A DNA stretch of 64,000 nt from an uncultured Bacteroidales bacterium (lineage in GTDB: Bacteria; Bacteroidota; Bacteroidia; Bacteroidales; Muribaculaceae), in NCBI GenBank assembly GCA_902787185.1, contig CADAFP010000010.1, positions 42,056-106,055 on the forward strand, written 5' to 3'. A program made the position numbers and the translations under genes. This document shows, one piece after another, positions 1-8,908 of this stretch. The notes below the pieces were generated by a model, which saw nothing but the letters and a program-made list of their open reading frames with translations, was not told where the DNA came from and ran no database searches. Position 1 is the first letter of the stretch. Each line of letters starts with the position of its first letter.

Positions 1-2
1 TC

Positions 3-1928
3 AAGGATATCACCTTCGGCGGCGGCAAAGCTTACGTGACTTATGGCTACGGCTTCATGGTTATCGATGAGACTACCAAGCGCGTGATCAAGAACTACGA
101 TTTGGGCCGCAATATCACCGTCAACTCGGTCACCCCCGTCGGCGACAAGCTGGTCATCCTGTCAAACAACTACCTTTATTACGGTGAGCCAGGAGAAGAA
201 TACCCCATCACTACTTATGAGAAAGTTCAAGGCACCTTCGACGGCAATAAGTTCTTTGCCATCAACGATACATCGGCTTTCCTGCTGAAGTCATCCACGC
301 TTTACCGCTATGACTTCCCCGAGGGACAAGCCCCCCGATCGACCAAGTTGTTGAGCATTGTCCCCACCAACATACAACGCACACCCACAGGCTTCATCCT
401 CAATTTTGCCGGAAAAGCCTATTACTACACTGCTGATGCTTTGGGAACAACGACTACTCAAGCCTCGTCGGTTGTGGGTATTGCATCGAGCGACCCCGCT
501 GGAGACGGCACGATATGGCTTCTCGACGGTAACGGCCTGCACGTGTCGGGTAGCACCGAATATTACATGATCAACAGTCTGACGACAAACATCCCCTACT
601 GGCTGAAGTATAACGCAGCGATGAACAAGCTGTATGCCGCGACCTCGGCCCCCAACATGATCACCACCCAGAACATGTCTGCCACCAATGTCGTTAACAC
701 CTACGACGGTGTCACTTGGAAGAAAGCCACCCCCTATAGCACCGAGGGTGGTGCCTATGAGTTCGTATTCAATCCCTTGGATCCTACCCACTACGTACGT
801 GCGAGCTGGAAGAAGGGCGTTCACCGCGTGAAGAACGACACCCACATTGGCACCTACACCTCAAGCAACTCTCCCATGGGCACCTACAAGGCTCATCCCG
901 CATTTGACAACTACGGCAACTTGTGGATTGTCAGCTCATTCGGCTATCCCAGTGCCCCAGCCTCGGTACTCACTGCCGACAAGGTGGCCAAGAGTTCCGT
1001 CACTAAGAGTGACTGGTTCACCCCCAGCGGACTGGAGAACTTGAGCACTGGCTCGATGATGCGCTCCCGTTTCATCATCTCCAAGAAGAACAATGTGAAA
1101 ATCTACTGCGACGGCGATTTTCCCAGCACCTATACCGGCCGTATCCTCTGCTTTGACAACGACAACGAGGATCCCAAGGTGAACACCTACCACATGAGGA
1201 GTATCCAGCACTTTATTGACCAGAACAACAAGCAGGTTGACTGGATCTACCTGCGTCACATGGAAGAGGACAAGGAAGGTCTCATCTGGGTGGGCCACGA
1301 TGCCGGTCTGTTCGTCTTCGACCCTGAGGTTGCCTTTGACTTGCGTCCCAAGGCCATCCGCCCCTATGTCACCAACTTTAACGAGGGTAAGGGCTACCTG
1401 TGTGAGGGTTATGACGTTTATGACATCGGTGTTGACCGTAACAACAACAAGTGGATTGGCACCAACAATGGTTTGTACTATGTTTCTCCCGATGCCAGCG
1501 AGGTGTTCACCCACTTCACCACCGAGAACAGTGACATTCCCAGTGATTTGGTCTATACCGTCGAATGTGACACCGTAAATGACCGCGTTTACATCATCAC
1601 CGACAACGGATTTGCCGAGTATATTGTTAACGGCGATGCCGCTACCCTCAACTATAATGGCACTTATGCCTTCCCCAATCCTGTTGAGCCCGACTTTACC
1701 GGAATGATCAAGATTGCCGGCCTGATGGACAACAGCTACCTGACCATCACCAACAAGAACGGCGTGGTGGTAGCCCAGATCGGCCCTGCAATGGGAAGCG
1801 CGCTGTGGGATGGCTATGGTGAGGATGGCGAGAGGCTACCCACAGGCATCTATAACGTGTATGCCGCTCAAGGGGCATTCCCTGAACCGACAGGCACGCC
1901 ACAGACCACCATCATGATCATCAAGTAA
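3..1928 (+). CDS. PorZ-like beta-propeller protein, 5'-truncated by window edge
   Basis: The frame is open from base 3, so the 5' end lies outside the window; the GTG at 36 is not a real start. The visible 641 residues align along their length with the complete protein at 5384-7699. Shared landmarks include the propeller strand around YGYGFMVID, a repeated WIGTNNGLYYVSP-type blade, and a C-terminal segment starting FPNPVEPDF. That tail looks like a beta-sandwich T9SS C-terminal domain. The family is PorZ, a surface beta-propeller protein of about 770 residues that works with the PorU sortase in attaching type IX cargo to the cell surface. About 130 N-terminal residues are missing. Family assignment is by recognition; whether this copy does PorZ's job or is a paralogue with another role cannot be told. 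A hairpin at 1964-1997 follows the stop. Confidence 0.75.
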   Translation, partial: KDITFGGGKAYVTYGYGFMVIDETTKRVIKNYDLGRNITVNSVTPVGDKLVILSNNYLYYGEPGEEYPITTYEKVQGTFDGNKFFAINDTSAFLLKSSTLYRYDFPEGQAPRSTKLLSIVPTNIQRTPTGFILNFAGKAYYYTADALGTTTTQASSVVGIASSDPAGDGTIWLLDGNGLHVSGSTEYYMINSLTTNIPYWLKYNAAMNKLYAATSAPNMITTQNMSATNVVNTYDGVTWKKATPYSTEGGAYEFVFNPLDPTHYVRASWKKGVHRVKNDTHIGTYTSSNSPMGTYKAHPAFDNYGNLWIVSSFGYPSAPASVLTADKVAKSSVTKSDWFTPSGLENLSTGSMMRSRFIISKKNNVKIYCDGDFPSTYTGRILCFDNDNEDPKVNTYHMRSIQHFIDQNNKQVDWIYLRHMEEDKEGLIWVGHDAGLFVFDPEVAFDLRPKAIRPYVTNFNEGKGYLCEGYDVYDIGVDRNNNKWIGTNNGLYYVSPDASEVFTHFTTENSDIPSDLVYTVECDTVNDRVYIITDNGFAEYIVNGDAATLNYNGTYAFPNPVEPDFTGMIKIAGLMDNSYLTITNKNGVVVAQIGPAMGSALWDGYGEDGERLPTGIYNVYAAQGAFPEPTGTPQTTIMIIK

Positions 1929-1963
1929 TCCAGGATTGCGGTTACTTTGATCGAAGGTTCTCG

Positions 1964-1997
1964 CAAGAGGGTGTGCCGCCCAGGGCATACCCTCTTG
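1964..1997 (+). terminator. Hairpin after the PorZ-like gene
   Basis: Arms at 1964-1977 and 1984-1997 pair over 14 positions with one G-U, around a 6-nt loop. There is no T-run downstream, so it is a stable hairpin and only a possible terminator. Confidence 0.4.
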
Positions 1998-2080
1998 GCA
2001 ATAAATAGGGGCGGGATACGCCAACGGGCAAAGCCCCCCTGACACACATTGAACGCAGAATCCCCTTACATTAGAGACTG

Positions 2081-3526
2081 ATGCTATTTAATTCGTTCAC
2101 ATTCATGATATTCCTGCCAGTAGTGTTCTTGCTCTACTGGTTTGTCTTCAAGCCGTTGAAGTGGCAAAACGTGCTCCTGCTGGTGGCAAGCTACGTGTTC
2201 TATGGCTGGTGGGACTGGCGTTTTCTCCTGCTGATTGTCATCACCTCGTTGAGCAGCTTCTGCAGCGGCCTTCTCATCGAGCGCTATGAGGGCAGGCGAG
2301 GTTTGCAGCGGACCGTCAGCGCCGCGAATATCGTGTTGAACCTGGGCATCTTGGGCACTTTCAAGTATTTCAACTTTTTCAAGGACAGCCTGGCATCGTT
2401 GCTGGCCCTGGCGGGAATCACCCCAGACTGGCCCACGATGAACATTATCCTGCCTGTGGGAATCAGCTTCTACACTTTCCAGGCACTGAGTTATTCCATC
2501 GACGTTTACAGCAAGAAGTTTAAGCCCACGCGCGACATCGTTGCCTTCTTCTCGTTCATCAGTTTCTTCCCCCAGCTGGTTGCCGGTCCCATCGAGCGGG
2601 CATCCAACCTGCTGCCGCAGATGCTGCGTGAGCGTTCATTTGATTACGGCATCGCTGTGGACGGTATGCGCCAGATGCTGTGGGGCTTTTTCAAGAAACT
2701 CATCATTGCCGATGGCTGTGCCGAGGTGGTGAACCAGTTGTGGGCCAACATGGAAAGTTCGACAGGCCTGATGCTGTTGATCGCGTCGCTGTTGTTCACC
2801 TTCCAAATCTATACCGACTTCTCGGGTTACAGCGACATTGCCATCGGATGCGCCAAGTTGTTCGGATTCCGCCTGACCACCAACTTCAGGGTGCCGTATT
2901 TCTCACGCAACGTGAGGGAGTTCTGGCGTCGGTGGCACATCACGCTCAATGCCTGGTTCACCCAATATGTCTATTTCCCGTTGGGCGGCAGCCGCTGTTC
3001 AAAGTGGCGCACTGTCCTGAACACGGTCATCGTGTTTGCCCTGTCGGGACTGTGGCACGGTGCCGATTGGACCTTTGTCCTCTGGGGCTTGTATCTGGGC
3101 CTGCTGTTCATCCCGCTCATCCTGTTCAAGTCACGTCGTTACAAGGATACCGCGGCTCATGGCCGCCTGTTGCCGACAGGCAGTGAATTCCTGTCGATAC
3201 TGGTGACGTTCCTGCTCATCAATTTCGGCTGGGTGCTGTTCCGTGCCCCCAACGTGGCAGCCTTTGCCGACTTCACCGCACGCCTGTTCTCGCCATCGTT
3301 GTTCAATCCCCACGGACTGACGATGAAGATGGCGACGATGTTGCTGTGGTGCGGTGGACTCTTGCTGGCCGAGTGGCTGCAGCGAGAGCGCCAACACGTG
3401 CTGCAGATCGATGGCTATGCCATCTTCTCGACACGCCCCGCCCGCCTGGCACTGTATGCGCTGCTCGTCGCGCTCATCTTCTACTTCGCCGGTGAGGTGC
3501 AAACATTCATCTACTTCCAATTCTGA
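2081..3526 (+). CDS. MBOAT family O-acyltransferase (AlgI/DltB-like)
   Basis: A 481-residue polytopic membrane protein. Membrane-bound O-acyltransferases move an acyl group, often acetyl, across the inner membrane to a polysaccharide or other envelope polymer. The AlgI-type N-terminus (LFNSFTFMIFLPVVFLLYW), the SYVFYGWWDWRF segment and the GISFYTFQALSYSIDVY segment are all present. The two histidines expected of the family are visible: H286 in RRWHITL and H326 in LSGLWHGADW. The next gene starts 8 bp downstream and encodes an AlgJ/AlgX-like protein, the usual partner. Together they suggest acetylation of an exported glycan. The substrate is unknown, and no alginate or teichoic acid genes are nearby. 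Confidence 0.9.
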   Translation: MLFNSFTFMIFLPVVFLLYWFVFKPLKWQNVLLLVASYVFYGWWDWRFLLLIVITSLSSFCSGLLIERYEGRRGLQRTVSAANIVLNLGILGTFKYFNFFKDSLASLLALAGITPDWPTMNIILPVGISFYTFQALSYSIDVYSKKFKPTRDIVAFFSFISFFPQLVAGPIERASNLLPQMLRERSFDYGIAVDGMRQMLWGFFKKLIIADGCAEVVNQLWANMESSTGLMLLIASLLFTFQIYTDFSGYSDIAIGCAKLFGFRLTTNFRVPYFSRNVREFWRRWHITLNAWFTQYVYFPLGGSRCSKWRTVLNTVIVFALSGLWHGADWTFVLWGLYLGLLFIPLILFKSRRYKDTAAHGRLLPTGSEFLSILVTFLLINFGWVLFRAPNVAAFADFTARLFSPSLFNPHGLTMKMATMLLWCGGLLLAEWLQRERQHVLQIDGYAIFSTRPARLALYALLVALIFYFAGEVQTFIYFQF

Positions 3527-3534
3527 CCCCAGCC

Positions 3535-4584
3535 ATGCGAAAATTTCTCACCATCATATCCTATACCGTGTTGCCCGTCTGGTTGATTCTCGTCGGGCTG
3601 GCCACCTGGCTATGGGCTACCAATGACAATTCCGGTGACCTGATGCGCTTGGGTCTCATCGACGGCGGCGCCGAATATACCGACTCCATCAGCAAGCGCT
3701 TGCTGCCCGAAGTCTATTACGACGGCCAGGACAACGACAGCCTGCTGCGCCTTGACACATGCGGCGTGCTGGTTATCGGTGATTCGTTCTCACATGGCGG
3801 TGGCGTGGGCAAATCCGGCGACTATGTCAATTATCTGGCCCATGACAGCGGACGCAGGGTGGTCGTGTTCACCCCCTCGGACCCCACGCTGGGCAGCCCC
3901 ATGCAGGTCGCCTATGATATCTTGAAACTGGGTGTCATCGACTCGACCAACGCCCCCAACCTGGTCGTCCAAGAGGTGGAGCGTTACCTGGTTGACCGCC
4001 ACTGCAAGTTCGTCACCACCCACGACTCGATTCCGCGCCCCAAGCCCGAAGAGGAGTCGGAGGCTCCTCTTGATCGCCCCGAGCACGAGGACTACAGCCC
4101 GCTGCTGCGAGTCAAGGACTATGTGTTCTACCATTTCTTGGGCGCAAACCCGATTTATACCGCCCAACTGAATCACCCCATGTTTGGCGGCAAGGAGCCT
4201 GACAAACTCTATTTCTACAACGATGATGTGAAACTGGGCTTTAACGTGACCGACGGTGAGCGCAAGAAGGTGGTGTCCTGCTTTGAGGATGTCATCGCCA
4301 TGGCACGCCGCCAGGGTGTGAACCTGATTATCCTCATTGCTGCCGACAAGTATGACATGTACCAGGATTTCATTGTCGAAAACCGCTTCCCTGCCAAGAC
4401 CCTCAACGAGGATATCGCCCGTTGGTTGCAGCCTGCCGACAGGGAGCACCTGCTGTTTTCCAAAGACATCCTCTACCCGCTGCTCGAGCAGGGCGTAATG
4501 GACGTGTATCTGTTCAACGACACCCACTGGTCGCCAGCCTCGTCACAGGTCATTGCCGGGGAAATCATCAAGAAGCTCAAGTAA
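3535..4584 (+). CDS. AlgJ/AlgX-like SGNH acetyltransferase partner protein
   Basis: 349 residues with one N-terminal membrane anchor (about residues 5-27), then a presumably periplasmic SGNH-hydrolase-like domain. The nucleophile block is GDSFSHGGG (S84). The Asp-x-His pair is in NDTHWSP (D329, H331), the same arrangement as in AlgJ and AlgX. These proteins take the acetyl group passed through an MBOAT protein and place it on a polysaccharide. It sits 8 bp after the MBOAT gene and is surely co-transcribed. A charged, proline-containing insert lies near residues 165-185. The glycan acceptor cannot be named from sequence. Confidence 0.8.
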   Translation: MRKFLTIISYTVLPVWLILVGLATWLWATNDNSGDLMRLGLIDGGAEYTDSISKRLLPEVYYDGQDNDSLLRLDTCGVLVIGDSFSHGGGVGKSGDYVNYLAHDSGRRVVVFTPSDPTLGSPMQVAYDILKLGVIDSTNAPNLVVQEVERYLVDRHCKFVTTHDSIPRPKPEEESEAPLDRPEHEDYSPLLRVKDYVFYHFLGANPIYTAQLNHPMFGGKEPDKLYFYNDDVKLGFNVTDGERKKVVSCFEDVIAMARRQGVNLIILIAADKYDMYQDFIVENRFPAKTLNEDIARWLQPADREHLLFSKDILYPLLEQGVMDVYLFNDTHWSPASSQVIAGEIIKKLK

Positions 4585-4621
4585 ATTTCTGTCATTCGCT
4601 GACAACTGACAATCACAGGCT

Positions 4622-5092
4622 ATGGACATCAATTCGGTCGAATTTTACACGCTGGCATTTGTAGTGGCGATGGCTCTGGTGGCGTTGCTCATGGGGCGTA
4701 CCGAAAAACGCCCTCCCAGCACCTACATCGTGCAACTCGACACAGCCGAAGCCGAAGATGACGAAGCCGAGGACACCGTGACGCTTGAGCCCTCAAGCGA
4801 GAGAAAAGCCGTCCTGCTCAAGCGCAGCGGCATCAGCCTTGCACCTGACGAGACCGTCAACCTGGTCATCACCATTCAGGAAGACCATTGCACCATCGTG
4901 GAGAAGAAGGGCAGGAAAAACCGAGTCAAGGGCATTGAGGGTGACCCTGTCGCCGGGGAGGCTGTGCTCAAGTGTCTGCGCCCAAACTGCAAATACCGGA
5001 TGCGCTACGAGAGCCAGTTGACCAGCACATGGGCAACGTTCACCCTCGACACGGCATCGCCAACCGCCCGGGTGGTGAAGCTGAATTACTGA
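4622..5092 (+). CDS. Small single-pass membrane protein of unknown function
   Basis: 156 residues: a short N-terminus, one hydrophobic helix (about residues 9-24, FYTLAFVVAMALVALLMG), an acidic linker rich in Glu and Asp (about residues 40-58), and a C-terminal beta-rich region. No family was recognised. It starts 37 bp after the SGNH gene on the same strand and is probably the third gene of that cassette. An accessory or anchoring role in the acetylation cassette is only inferred from position. Confidence 0.6.
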   Translation: MDINSVEFYTLAFVVAMALVALLMGRTEKRPPSTYIVQLDTAEAEDDEAEDTVTLEPSSERKAVLLKRSGISLAPDETVNLVITIQEDHCTIVEKKGRKNRVKGIEGDPVAGEAVLKCLRPNCKYRMRYESQLTSTWATFTLDTASPTARVVKLNY

Positions 5093-5166
5093 GCACACAA
5101 TTTATTGAGGCTTATTTACGTTATAAATAAGAACTCAAGTTTATAAAGTGGCTTTGCCCCTTTAGG

Positions 5167-5287
5167 AAACTTGAAGATTAGGGATTAAAGATTAGAGATT
5201 AGGGATAGACCCATAGGGTCGAAAACCCGCAAACTTTGAAAAAGTTTTCTTCACTAATCACTCATCACTAATCTCTAATCTTCAAGT
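5167..5287. repeat. Fold-back repeat built of 7-bp GATTAGN units
   Basis: This fills most of the 291-bp gap between 5092 and 5384. The left arm (5167-5206) starts AAACTTGAAGATTAG and runs as tandem GATTAGG, GATTAAA, GATTAGA heptamers. The right arm (5251-5287) is its imperfect reverse complement. Each arm is flanked by a smaller hairpin, for example GAAGTGCTTAGCACTT near 5290. It belongs with the other heptamer arrays in this window. No promoter was seen in the gap. Confidence 0.6.
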
Positions 5288-5383
5288 TCTGAAGTGCTTA
5301 GCACTTTAGAAACTTGAATAAGAATATCAACCAGGACGCATAGTTCTGCGGTTCCACAATAATTGACAATAACAATCAACGAT

Positions 5384-7699
5384 ATGGCTAAGAAAGTATT
5401 ATTGTTATCTCTCGTGACAGTGTTGACAGCGCTGTGGGCATCGGCGCAGCACGCCGTGGGTGACTGGCGCATCCACACCTCATTTGTGGGCGACAACGTG
5501 ATGGCTGTGGCCGAAGGCAACCAGTGGGTCTATTACCTGAGCGGGGGCAATCTGTTCAGGCTTGACAAGGAAACCAAAGAGAACGAGTCGCTGAATATCA
5601 TGAATGACTTGAGCGATATGACGATTTCCCAGATCTACTACAACAACGAGCGGGACTATCTGGTCGTCATCTACAGCAACACCAACATCGACATCATCTT
5701 GAGCGATGGCCAAGTCATCAACATGCCCGAGGTGAAAGACGCCGTGCTGACCGCCAGCAAGGCCATCAACGATGTCACCTTTGCCGACGGGTTGATATAT
5801 CTCGCCACGGGCTTTGGCTATGTCGTGATTGACGACAAACGCTTTGTCGTCAAGGAGTCGCACATCTATGGCACCCCCCTGACTACGGTGGCACAGATAG
5901 ACAAGTGGCTGCTGCTGTCAACCGAGAGTGACCTGTACTACGGCCTTGCCAGCGATTATCATGAGCAACTCGAGTCGTTCAAGACCGTATCGTTCCACAA
6001 GAATTGCATCATCAGACCCATCACCGACAGCACACTCTTCTGCGTGACGGGTGGTAATACCTATTTCGGAACGTTGAAGCCCGTGAGCGACGATAAACTC
6101 AAAATTGACGGTAGCACAATCATTGAACAGAAAACCAGCATTCTGCAACCTACCCTCGACGGTTGGCTGCTGTGGGTACCCAAAGAGAACCAGTGTTATA
6201 AGACCGATGCCGAGGGCAAGAACCCCGTCGTCATCGACACCGAGGGTGAGATGTGTAGCGCCAATCCCCGTGGCGACGGCAAGCTATGGCTTGCGGGACC
6301 ACAGGGACTGCACTTGCAGGGCGAGGGCAACTACTTCCTTCCCAACGCATTAAGCTTCAAGAATCCCTACTGGATGACTTACAACAAGCAGCAGGACAAA
6401 CTGTACGTCTCCAGTCCCACGGCCAATGTCCACTTTGGGGATCCCCTGCCGTCTTATATTAACACCTATGACGGCATCATGTGGCACGACGTCACCCCCG
6501 AGGGTGCTCCGGCCACGGGTACCTATTGGATAGAGTTCATGCCTGGCGAGAGCGACACTTACTTTATAGGCACGTGGACTAAAGGCCTGCTCAAGGTGTA
6601 CCAGGATGAGATCGTATTCAAGTACGACACGGCTAACAGCCCCATTTCATACAGAGGCGGGGCTATGCATCCCGTCACCAGTATGGACCGCAACGGCAAC
6701 CTGTGGGTCGTCCAACCCTATGAGAGCTCAGAACACCCCGCCATGGTGTTACCCGCCGCCAAGACCAAGCTAAACCAGTCCACCGCCGACGACTGGTTCT
6801 TGCCCCAGATTGATGGCTTGACCTCAACTGACAGCCAGCGCTCCAGCTTCATCTCCACCAAGCAGGGAAGCCAGGACATTAAGATATTTAACGACGGCAA
6901 CTTCAGAACGCCCCTCTTCATCTGGAACACCAACGGTACAATGTCGACCAAACCGCCACAAGTGGCCCTCAAGTCGCTCAACGACCAGGACGGCGAGCAG
7001 ATCTCCTGGACCAACATCTTGTGCTTGACCGAGGATTTGAGCGGCAACGTGTGGATGGGCAGCACCGAAGGCATCTGTTACTTCAATCCCAACCAGGACC
7101 TCAACTCCAACACCTTTAAAGCTGTCCGCCCCAAGGTGCCCCGTAACGACGGCACGGGCTATGCCGACCGCCTGATGGACGGTATCCAGGTCAACTGCAT
7201 CGACGTGGACGGCGCCAACCGCAAGTGGATTGGCACCGAGAGTTCAGGCTTGTTCCTCGTGAGTGCCGACGGCAGTGTGGTCATCGACCGCTTCAACGCC
7301 ACCAACAGCCCGCTGGCCAGCAACACCATCTATCGCGTGTGCTGCAATCCGAACAGCAACTCGGTCTATGTCACCACCCCGGCAGGCCTGTATGAATACT
7401 TCAGCGACAGCAGCCCTGCTGCCAGCAGCTATTCCGACATCCTCGCCTTCCCCAACCCCGTGCGTCCCGACTATGGCGGCGATGTCACCATCACCGGCCT
7501 GATGGAGGGTTCACTCGTCAAGATTGCCGATGCCAGTGGCAACGTCATCCGCCAACTCAAGTCAACTGGCGGCATGGTGACGTGGGACTGCCGTGACGAG
7601 AGCGGCGAGCATGTCAAGTCAGGCGTTTACCTGGTGCTGTGCTCACAGTCGAGCGGCAGCGGCAAAGCCGCCGTGACCAAGATTGCCGTCATCCGCTAA
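5384..7699 (+). CDS. PorZ-like T9SS-associated beta-propeller protein
   Basis: A 771-residue exported protein. The start is the ATG at 5384, giving a signal peptide MAKKVLLLSLVTVLTALWAS followed by AQHAVGDWRIHTSF. An upstream TTG at 5363 would put extra polar residues ahead of it. The body is WD/YVTN-like propeller repeats (for example NRKWIGTESSGLFLV). The end is a FPNPVRPDYGG-started beta domain like T9SS C-terminal domains. Length and N-terminal DWRIH-type opening match PorZ of Porphyromonas gingivalis (about 776 residues), a surface protein that supplies anionic LPS to the PorU sortase. It is a paralogue of the gene at 3-1928. Having two such genes close together is unusual and suggests one has diverged. 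Confidence 0.8.
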   Translation: MAKKVLLLSLVTVLTALWASAQHAVGDWRIHTSFVGDNVMAVAEGNQWVYYLSGGNLFRLDKETKENESLNIMNDLSDMTISQIYYNNERDYLVVIYSNTNIDIILSDGQVINMPEVKDAVLTASKAINDVTFADGLIYLATGFGYVVIDDKRFVVKESHIYGTPLTTVAQIDKWLLLSTESDLYYGLASDYHEQLESFKTVSFHKNCIIRPITDSTLFCVTGGNTYFGTLKPVSDDKLKIDGSTIIEQKTSILQPTLDGWLLWVPKENQCYKTDAEGKNPVVIDTEGEMCSANPRGDGKLWLAGPQGLHLQGEGNYFLPNALSFKNPYWMTYNKQQDKLYVSSPTANVHFGDPLPSYINTYDGIMWHDVTPEGAPATGTYWIEFMPGESDTYFIGTWTKGLLKVYQDEIVFKYDTANSPISYRGGAMHPVTSMDRNGNLWVVQPYESSEHPAMVLPAAKTKLNQSTADDWFLPQIDGLTSTDSQRSSFISTKQGSQDIKIFNDGNFRTPLFIWNTNGTMSTKPPQVALKSLNDQDGEQISWTNILCLTEDLSGNVWMGSTEGICYFNPNQDLNSNTFKAVRPKVPRNDGTGYADRLMDGIQVNCIDVDGANRKWIGTESSGLFLVSADGSVVIDRFNATNSPLASNTIYRVCCNPNSNSVYVTTPAGLYEYFSDSSPAASSYSDILAFPNPVRPDYGGDVTITGLMEGSLVKIADASGNVIRQLKSTGGMVTWDCRDESGEHVKSGVYLVLCSQSSGSGKAAVTKIAVIR

Positions 7700-7736
7700 C
7701 ACGCCCCTACCCTGTCTAACGACTATAATGGCAATT

Positions 7737-7784
7737 GGCATCCGCCCACTCACAAAAATGTGGCAGGCGGATACCATCCTTTTT
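7737..7784 (+). terminator. Rho-independent terminator after PorZ-like gene
   Basis: GGCATCCGCC (7737-7746) pairs with GGCGGATACC (7766-7775) with one G-U; five T follow at 7780-7784. The stem is the same GGCATCCGCC motif found in other intergenic elements here. Confidence 0.65.
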
Positions 7785-7855
7785 ACGGCAAGCGCCCTTG
7801 AGCGTTTTTACAGAAAATTCACATCCATTAGCAGGTCTGTTTGAAAAATAATGGC

Positions 7856-7863
7856 TAACTTTG
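7856..7863 (+). promoter_or_regulatory. Bacteroidota -7 element upstream of pdxJ
   Basis: TAACTTTG matches TAnnTTTG. No TTG was found at the preferred 19-bp spacing. The leader to the ATG at 7966 would be about 95 nt. Confidence 0.45.
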
Positions 7864-7965
7864 CGGCTTGAGGTGTGCGGCAATACACCTTTTATCAAAA
7901 TAAGTCTTTAGACTTCACATTTTTAGTTTTTTTACTGACAACCAGGAACCAGAAATAAAGAGATA

Positions 7966-8679
7966 ATGATCAACCTGAGTGTAAACGTCAACAAGATAGC
8001 CACCCTGCGCAACGCGCGAGGCGGCAATATGCCTGATGTGCTGCAAGTAGCAATGGACTGTGAACGGTGGGGTGCCGATGGCATCACCGTACATCCGCGA
8101 CCTGACGAGCGACACATCCGGCGCAGCGACGTCTATGCACTGCGCCCGCTGGTACGCACCGAGTTCAACATTGAGGGCTATCCCAGCGAACAGTTTATGG
8201 ATTTGGTTTTGGCGGTACGTCCCACCCAGGCCACTTTAGTCCCTGATGCCCCCGGCGTGCTCACCTCGTCGGCAGGCTGGGAAGTGGCGCCCAACATGGA
8301 ACTGCTCACCGGCATTGTGGACCGCCTGAAGGAAGCCGGCATCCGCACCAGCATCTTTGTCGGCACCGACGAGGAAAACATCCGCGCCGCTGCCCGCACT
8401 GGTACCGACCGTGTGGAGCTGTACACTGGCCCCTATGCCGAGCAATTCCATGACAACCCCGCCCTTGCCGTGGCCCCGTTCACCGCAGCCGCCATCGCTG
8501 CCCACAACGTCGGCCTGGGCATCAACGCCGGCCATGACCTGAACCTGGACAATCTCAAGTATTTCCAACAGCATGTGCCTCACTTGAGCGAGGTCTCGAT
8601 TGGCCATGCCCTAATCTGTGACGCGCTATACCTGGGCCTGGAAGCAACCATCAAGGCCTATAAAGAGCAACTGATTTAA
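7966..8679 (+). CDS. pdxJ: Pyridoxine 5'-phosphate synthase
   Basis: 237 residues, the normal length. PdxJ condenses 1-deoxy-D-xylulose 5-phosphate with 3-amino-2-oxopropyl phosphate to make pyridoxine 5'-phosphate, the ring-closing step of the DXP-dependent vitamin B6 pathway in the cytoplasm. The family signature is clear: [17 protein letters not shown] at the N-terminus, [10 protein letters not shown] at residues 42-51 with the conserved His and Arg residues, and [13 protein letters not shown] and EVSIGHALI near the C-terminus, which bind phosphate. It appears to be transcribed on its own from a TAACTTTG promoter and is followed by a heptamer repeat array. Confidence 0.95.
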   Translation: MINLSVNVNKIATLRNARGGNMPDVLQVAMDCERWGADGITVHPRPDERHIRRSDVYALRPLVRTEFNIEGYPSEQFMDLVLAVRPTQATLVPDAPGVLTSSAGWEVAPNMELLTGIVDRLKEAGIRTSIFVGTDEENIRAAARTGTDRVELYTGPYAEQFHDNPALAVAPFTAAAIAAHNVGLGINAGHDLNLDNLKYFQQHVPHLSEVSIGHALICDALYLGLEATIKAYKEQLI

Positions 8680-8682
8680 CAA

Positions 8683-8874
8683 TTAGGCTTTAGGCTTTAG
8701 GCATTAGGCATTAGGAATTAGAAATTAGGAATTAGGAATTAGGAGTTAGGAGTTGGCGGATGCCAACTAGGGACTAGGGACTAGAAACTAAGGACTAGGG
8801 ACTAAGGACTAAGGACTAAGGACTAAGGACTAAGGACTAGAAACTAAAAAAGACTAAGGACTAGAAACTAAAAA
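8683..8874 (+). repeat. Heptamer array A with palindromic core
   Basis: Fills the pdxJ-exbB gap, starting 4 bp after the pdxJ stop. Ten in-phase 7-bp units TTAGGNN (TTAGGCT, TTAGGCA, TTAGGAA, TTAGGAG) run 8683-8752. A 14-bp core TTGGCGGATGCCAA follows at 8753-8766, exactly two units long. Then come CTAGGGA / CTAAGGA / CTAGAAA units to 8874 with one 3-bp slip near 8851. The core with its flanks forms a hairpin AGTTGGC-GGAT-GCCAACT. Because 7 is not a multiple of 3, TAG or TAA falls in all frames. Confidence 0.9.
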
Positions 8875-8908
8875 CAGAATACTAACAACTTTAAAATAGA
8901 AATATAAC

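Noticed and set aside
7840-7863. TTTG at 7840 as the -33 element for the pdxJ promoter
   Set aside because: Only 12 bp separate it from TAACTTTG, far shorter than the 18-21 bp seen at the other promoters.
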